Source of the DNA: Bacteroidota bacterium
GTDB taxonomy: Bacteria > Bacteroidota > Bacteroidia > Bacteroidales > GCA-2748055
Length of the DNA stretch: 11,073 nt
Direction: 5' to 3'
Assembly (NCBI GenBank): GCA_024244665.1
Contig: JAAEOI010000693.1
Location: 1-11,073, forward strand
This document shows, piece by piece, positions 8,020 through 11,073 of the stretch (position 1 is its first letter; every line of letters begins with the position of its first letter). The translations under genes and the position numbers were made by a program. The notes under the pieces are model-generated. The model did no database searches, was not told the DNA's origin, and was given only the letters and a program-made list of their open reading frames with translations.

Positions 8020-8043
8020 AAAAAAATAAAACATTTCCATAGA

Positions 8044-9492
8044 ATGAAAAAATTACAATCTGATATGAACATGAAGAAAAACCTTGTTTTATGTGTTGTC
8101 TGCTGTTTGGCAATGGTCTCCAATACTATTTACGCTCAATATGTGGACACCAAGAAAGTAGATGCATCCACCAAGCTGTACCTGGCAAAACCAGGCTACA
8201 ACACTCCATACGGTGAAACCAGCCAGGAGGAAGTAAAAGCAGCGATCGATCGTGTGCTCTATTACCTGGAGGAAGGGACACCCACAGGGGTCATTGACAA
8301 AAACACGAAGAAGGAAATCTCCAATTACAAAAAGATCGATGAAAACTCCATTATCCGGCAGGGAACATTCAGCATCACCAATTATATGTGGGGGGTCACC
8401 TACTCTTCCATGCTCAGTGCAGCAAAGATCACCGGTGATGAACGCTACAAAAAATATGTGGAAGATCGGTTTCAGTTTTTATCCGAGGTAGCGCCCTATT
8501 TCGCACCTTTCCTCCCGGAGGACAATAAAAAGGCTGATCCACAAATGCGCCAGCTCCTGCGCCCCGAAGCACTGGATGATGCAGGAGCCATGTGCTCTGC
8601 AATGATTAAGGCAAAGATGGAGGATATGGAATTTGATGGGGCGGAGATCATGGACCGTTACTTCGGTTTCATCATGAACAAGGAATACCGGCTTTCGGAC
8701 GGAACCTTTGCACGAATACGGCCACAGAGGAACACGGTCTGGCTGGACGATATGTTCATGGGGGTTCCGGTCATCGCCTACATGGGAAAATGGACCGGGG
8801 AAAGCAGCTACTACGATGAGGCCATCAAGCAGGTCCTGCAGTTTGCCGACCGCATGTTCCTCCCCGAAAAAGGACTCTACCGTCATGGCTGGGTGGAGGC
8901 CATGGATCCTCATCCTTCCTTTCACTGGGGCAGGGCCAACGGTTGGGCCCTTCTGGCCAAAGTGGAAGTGCTGGACGCTATTCCGGAAGGCTATCCGGGA
9001 CGAGAAAAGGTACTGGCATTGCTGCAGGCCCATATCCAGGGCCTGTGTGCCCTGCAGTCCGGTGAAGGGCTCTGGCACCAGCTTTTGGACAGAAACGATT
9101 CCTACCTTGAAACTTCAGCCAGTGCGATCTATGTGTATTGCATGGCAAAAGCCATAAACGAAGGCTGGATTGATATGCTGGCCTATGGACCTCAAACGAT
9201 GCTTGGCTGGCATGGTGTGACCACCAGGGTGAATGAGCTTGGACAAATCGACGGGACCTGTGTGGGAACCGGCATGGCATTTGATCCTGCATTTTATTAC
9301 TACCGTCCTGTAAATAAAGCAGCCGGACATGGATACGGACCATTCATCTTTGCAGGAGCAGAGGTGTATCGCCTGCTTAAGAATCACACCGTAAAGATGA
9401 ACGACAGTGCGCTGCTATTTTATAAAGAGAAAGTGGAGACTGATGCAGCCATTTTTTATGTGGAAGAAGATGGCATACGGGACCATCATTAA
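8044..9492 (+). CDS. Unsaturated glucuronyl/rhamnogalacturonyl hydrolase (GH105/GH88-type)
   Basis: 482 residues. It is expected to hydrate and release a 4,5-unsaturated uronic acid from the non-reducing end of lyase products, in the periplasm. A signal peptide precedes IYA|Q at 30-32. The start at 8044 gives a 13-residue lead before the hydrophobic core; ATG at 8071 (MKKNLVLC..) would give a more usual signal peptide and may be the true start. Family-typical motifs are LDDAG (177-181), VWLDDMFMG (232-240; its first Asp matches the catalytic Asp position in GH105/GH88), FHWGRANGW (293-301) and LETSASA (355-361). The whole length is an alpha/alpha toroid. No truncation is seen. It sits 24 bases after the lyase-like gene and 21 before the YesU-like gene; in Bacillus subtilis the yes operon also pairs a GH105 enzyme with YesU. 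GH105 is favoured over GH88, but the exact uronic acid and linkage cannot be read. Confidence 0.9.
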   Translation: MKKLQSDMNMKKNLVLCVVCCLAMVSNTIYAQYVDTKKVDASTKLYLAKPGYNTPYGETSQEEVKAAIDRVLYYLEEGTPTGVIDKNTKKEISNYKKIDENSIIRQGTFSITNYMWGVTYSSMLSAAKITGDERYKKYVEDRFQFLSEVAPYFAPFLPEDNKKADPQMRQLLRPEALDDAGAMCSAMIKAKMEDMEFDGAEIMDRYFGFIMNKEYRLSDGTFARIRPQRNTVWLDDMFMGVPVIAYMGKWTGESSYYDEAIKQVLQFADRMFLPEKGLYRHGWVEAMDPHPSFHWGRANGWALLAKVEVLDAIPEGYPGREKVLALLQAHIQGLCALQSGEGLWHQLLDRNDSYLETSASAIYVYCMAKAINEGWIDMLAYGPQTMLGWHGVTTRVNELGQIDGTCVGTGMAFDPAFYYYRPVNKAAGHGYGPFIFAGAEVYRLLKNHTVKMNDSALLFYKEKVETDAAIFYVEEDGIRDHH

Positions 9493-9513
9493 ATGTTTCT
9501 ATTTTGAGTTAAA

Positions 9514-10326
9514 ATGAAAAAAATGAGACTATCCAATCTGGTATGCAGCCTGTTTTTACTTCCACTATCCCTTGGGTGTACAGCACAGCAGACAAATTCT
9601 CCGGAAAAAGAGGCTTTTGAGAAAGCCCGGCAGAATAACTGGCTGGAAGTCTTTTCCGATTCCTGTACCGGGGACTGGACGGAGCAATGGTTTCTGGATG
9701 GCCAGGTGGCTTCGGTCAGCAACGGTGAAATGGGTATGCAGCTTACAGCAGGGCCCCAGTTCAAGAATGATGCACATCACATGGTTTTGTGGACACAGGA
9801 ATCATTCAAAGGGGATGTGAAAATTGAGTATGATTTTACCCGCCTGGATTTTGAGACCCGCTGTGTAAATATCCTCTACATCCAGGCTACCGGAAGCAGT
9901 GAAGAGCCATATAAAAAGGATATTGCAGCATGGAATACGCTTCGGGAGGTGCCGGCCATGCGTATGTATTTCGATCACATGAATGCCTATCACATCAGCT
10001 ATGCCGCTTTCCCGAATAGAGGAGATGAGCGCGAACAATACATCCGGGCGCGTCGGTATATGCCAAATAAAACAGGATTAAAAGGCTCTGATCTGAAACC
10101 GGATTATTATCCCGATGGATTGTTTGCCACGGGTGTTCCTCATAAAATTACGGTTATAAAAACGGAGAGAAACATCTTTATGAGGGTAGTAAATTCAGAG
10201 CAAACTTATTACTGCCATTTTACGAATCCGGATTTACCGGTCATCGAAGAAGGCAGAATTGGATTGCGTTTGATGTATACGCGTTCATCGCGCTTCTCAA
10301 ATTTCAAAATATTTGGACTTAAATAA
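9514..10326 (+). CDS. DUF1961 (YesU-like) lipoprotein
   Basis: 270 residues. The N-terminus MKKMRLSNLVCSLFLLPLSLGC carries a lipobox L-S-L-G-C with the lipidated Cys at 22, so the product is a membrane-anchored lipoprotein. The body is a beta-rich, concanavalin-like fold: D-A-H-H-M-V-L-W-T at 86-94, V-K-I-E-Y-D-F near 102-108, N-A-Y-H-I-S-Y-A at 157-164 and G-R-I-G-L-R-L-M-Y-T-R at 247-257, a pattern I recognise from DUF1961 (PF09224), the family of B. subtilis YesU. The catalytic function of this family is not firmly established as far as I know. Proximity to the GH105 gene points to uronic-acid polysaccharide breakdown or binding. A second ATG at 9523 is possible but 9514 gives the better n-region. 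The GC content falls towards its 3' end. Confidence 0.78.
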   Translation: MKKMRLSNLVCSLFLLPLSLGCTAQQTNSPEKEAFEKARQNNWLEVFSDSCTGDWTEQWFLDGQVASVSNGEMGMQLTAGPQFKNDAHHMVLWTQESFKGDVKIEYDFTRLDFETRCVNILYIQATGSSEEPYKKDIAAWNTLREVPAMRMYFDHMNAYHISYAAFPNRGDEREQYIRARRYMPNKTGLKGSDLKPDYYPDGLFATGVPHKITVIKTERNIFMRVVNSEQTYYCHFTNPDLPVIEEGRIGLRLMYTRSSRFSNFKIFGLK

Positions 10327-10333
10327 TTGTTAC

Positions 10334-11073
10334 ATGAAAAGATATTTATTATTTGGCCTGGTTTGCCTGCTGGTTTGTATTTCGTGCCAGGATAACAATA
10401 CTGAAGAAGATAAAACTAAGTTTAATTCGGTTTATAAAGGGAAATTTCTAAATCGTGTGGCATTTCCCATAGGAGGAATTGGAGCCGGTATGGTTTGTTT
10501 GGAAGGAACAGGGGCAATTTCACATATGTCTGTAAGAAATCACCCCGATGTTTTTAACGAGCCATTTTTAATGGCCGCAATTTCAATTAAAGGATTGGAA
10601 CATGGTGCTAAAGTTTTGGAAGGCCCTGTACCTGATTGGAAAGTGTTTGGAAATCCGGGAACGGGAGGTGGAGCGAGAAACAAATCTTACGGATTTCCAC
10701 GTTTCGAAAATGTTTCGTTTGAAACGAAATTCCCATTCGGAGAAGTTAAGCTTGAAGATGATGATATTCCGCTAGATGTTTCGGTAACCGGCTGGAGCCC
10801 TTTTATACCAACTGATGAGGATAATTCAAGCTTGCCGGTAGGGGGATTGGAGTATACCTTTAAAAATAACAGCGGAAAAGAAATGGAGGCTTGCTTCTCC
10901 TATCACGTTGAAAACTATATGAGAATTGAAATTCCAAGTGAATGGGGTGGAAGATACGAAGGAGGACATTCTATTTCAGGGATTAAAAACGGAATTTTGT
11001 TACAACAGGAATGTCATCCTGACAAACCACATTATAAAGGCGATTTTGCATTTGTTTGCGATGATCCGAATAC
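10334..11073 (+). CDS. GH116-like glycosidase lipoprotein, N-terminal part (3' end outside window)
   Basis: The ATG at 10334 lies 7 bases after the previous stop and opens a frame that runs off the window end (246 complete codons, no stop). The signal sequence MKRYLLFGLVCLLVCISC ends at Cys18, a plausible relaxed lipobox. It is followed by Q-D-N-N-T-E-E-D, whose acidic character resembles the lipoprotein export signals that send Bacteroidota lipoproteins to the cell surface. Residues 41-60 (R-V-A-F-P-I-G-G-I-G-A-G-M-V..) and the following beta-rich stretch match the N-terminal domain of GH116 (GBA2-type glucosylceramidase N domain, PF12215), a family containing beta-glucosidases, beta-xylosidases and related enzymes. 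The catalytic domain lies outside the window, so activity cannot be judged. The sequence is more AT-rich than the genes upstream. Confidence 0.75.
   Translation, partial: MKRYLLFGLVCLLVCISCQDNNTEEDKTKFNSVYKGKFLNRVAFPIGGIGAGMVCLEGTGAISHMSVRNHPDVFNEPFLMAAISIKGLEHGAKVLEGPVPDWKVFGNPGTGGGARNKSYGFPRFENVSFETKFPFGEVKLEDDDIPLDVSVTGWSPFIPTDEDNSSLPVGGLEYTFKNNSGKEMEACFSYHVENYMRIEIPSEWGGRYEGGHSISGIKNGILLQQECHPDKPHYKGDFAFVCDDPN

Noticed and set aside
8016..8042. Eight-codon frame (MKKNKTFP, stop TAG) whose ATG overlaps the TGA of the lyase-like gene and whose stop lies one base before the GH105 start
   Set aside because: It could allow stop-restart translation, but the region is A-rich and such a short frame easily arises by chance; there is no other support.
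8479..9078. Long antisense open frame (199 codons) opposite the GH105 gene
   Set aside because: The + strand frame carries the family motifs; the antisense product shows no domain or signal and is a coding shadow.

Overview
The window looks like part of a polysaccharide-degradation locus of a Bacteroidota bacterium, probably a marine, sediment or gut-type Bacteroidales relative. This rests on inference from three things seen in the sequence: signal peptides ending in the typical '..A|Q' style, lipoprotein signals, and A-rich translation starts. The gene content also fits: sulfatase, unsaturated-uronyl hydrolase, lyase-like toroid proteins, a YesU-type lipoprotein and a GH116-type glycosidase. 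No ribosomal or housekeeping marker is present, so the taxonomic call is soft. Members of other sulfatase-rich phyla (Kiritimatiellota, Lentisphaerota, Planctomycetota) cannot be fully excluded.

All six genes lie on the + strand and are tightly packed, with gaps of about 86, 1, 24, 21 and 7 bases, so they read as one operon or the interior of one. In order they are: (1) the 3' part of a large exported toroid/beta-sandwich protein, 1-1812, cut by the window edge; (2) a very long fusion protein, 1899-5258, with an S1-type sulfatase at the N-terminus and a serine alpha/beta-hydrolase (esterase-like) at the C-terminus, joined by beta-sandwich and fibronectin-like modules; (3) a full-length paralogue of the first gene, 5260-8019; (4) a GH105/GH88-type unsaturated uronyl hydrolase, 8044-9492; (5) a DUF1961/YesU-like lipoprotein, 9514-10326; (6) the 5' part of a GH116-like lipoprotein, 10334 to the window end, in visibly more AT-rich sequence.

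A coherent working model (inference) is stepwise breakdown of a sulfated, possibly O-acylated, uronic-acid-containing polysaccharide, for example an ulvan-like or rhamnogalacturonan-like glycan. The fusion protein would remove sulfate and acyl groups. The two lyase-like paralogues would cut at uronic acids. The GH105 enzyme would remove the resulting 4,5-unsaturated uronyl end. The DUF1961 protein and the GH116 enzyme would handle remaining parts of the chain. No SusC/SusD pair, sensor/regulator or transporter is inside the window.

The points most worth a second look are the single-chain sulfatase-esterase fusion, the A-B-A' arrangement in which two diverged copies of an unclassified lyase-like family flank it, a run of nine G in the coding region of the first copy, and the composition shift at the start of the GH116-like gene. 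I saw no tRNA, rRNA, CRISPR array, insertion sequence or convincing terminator.
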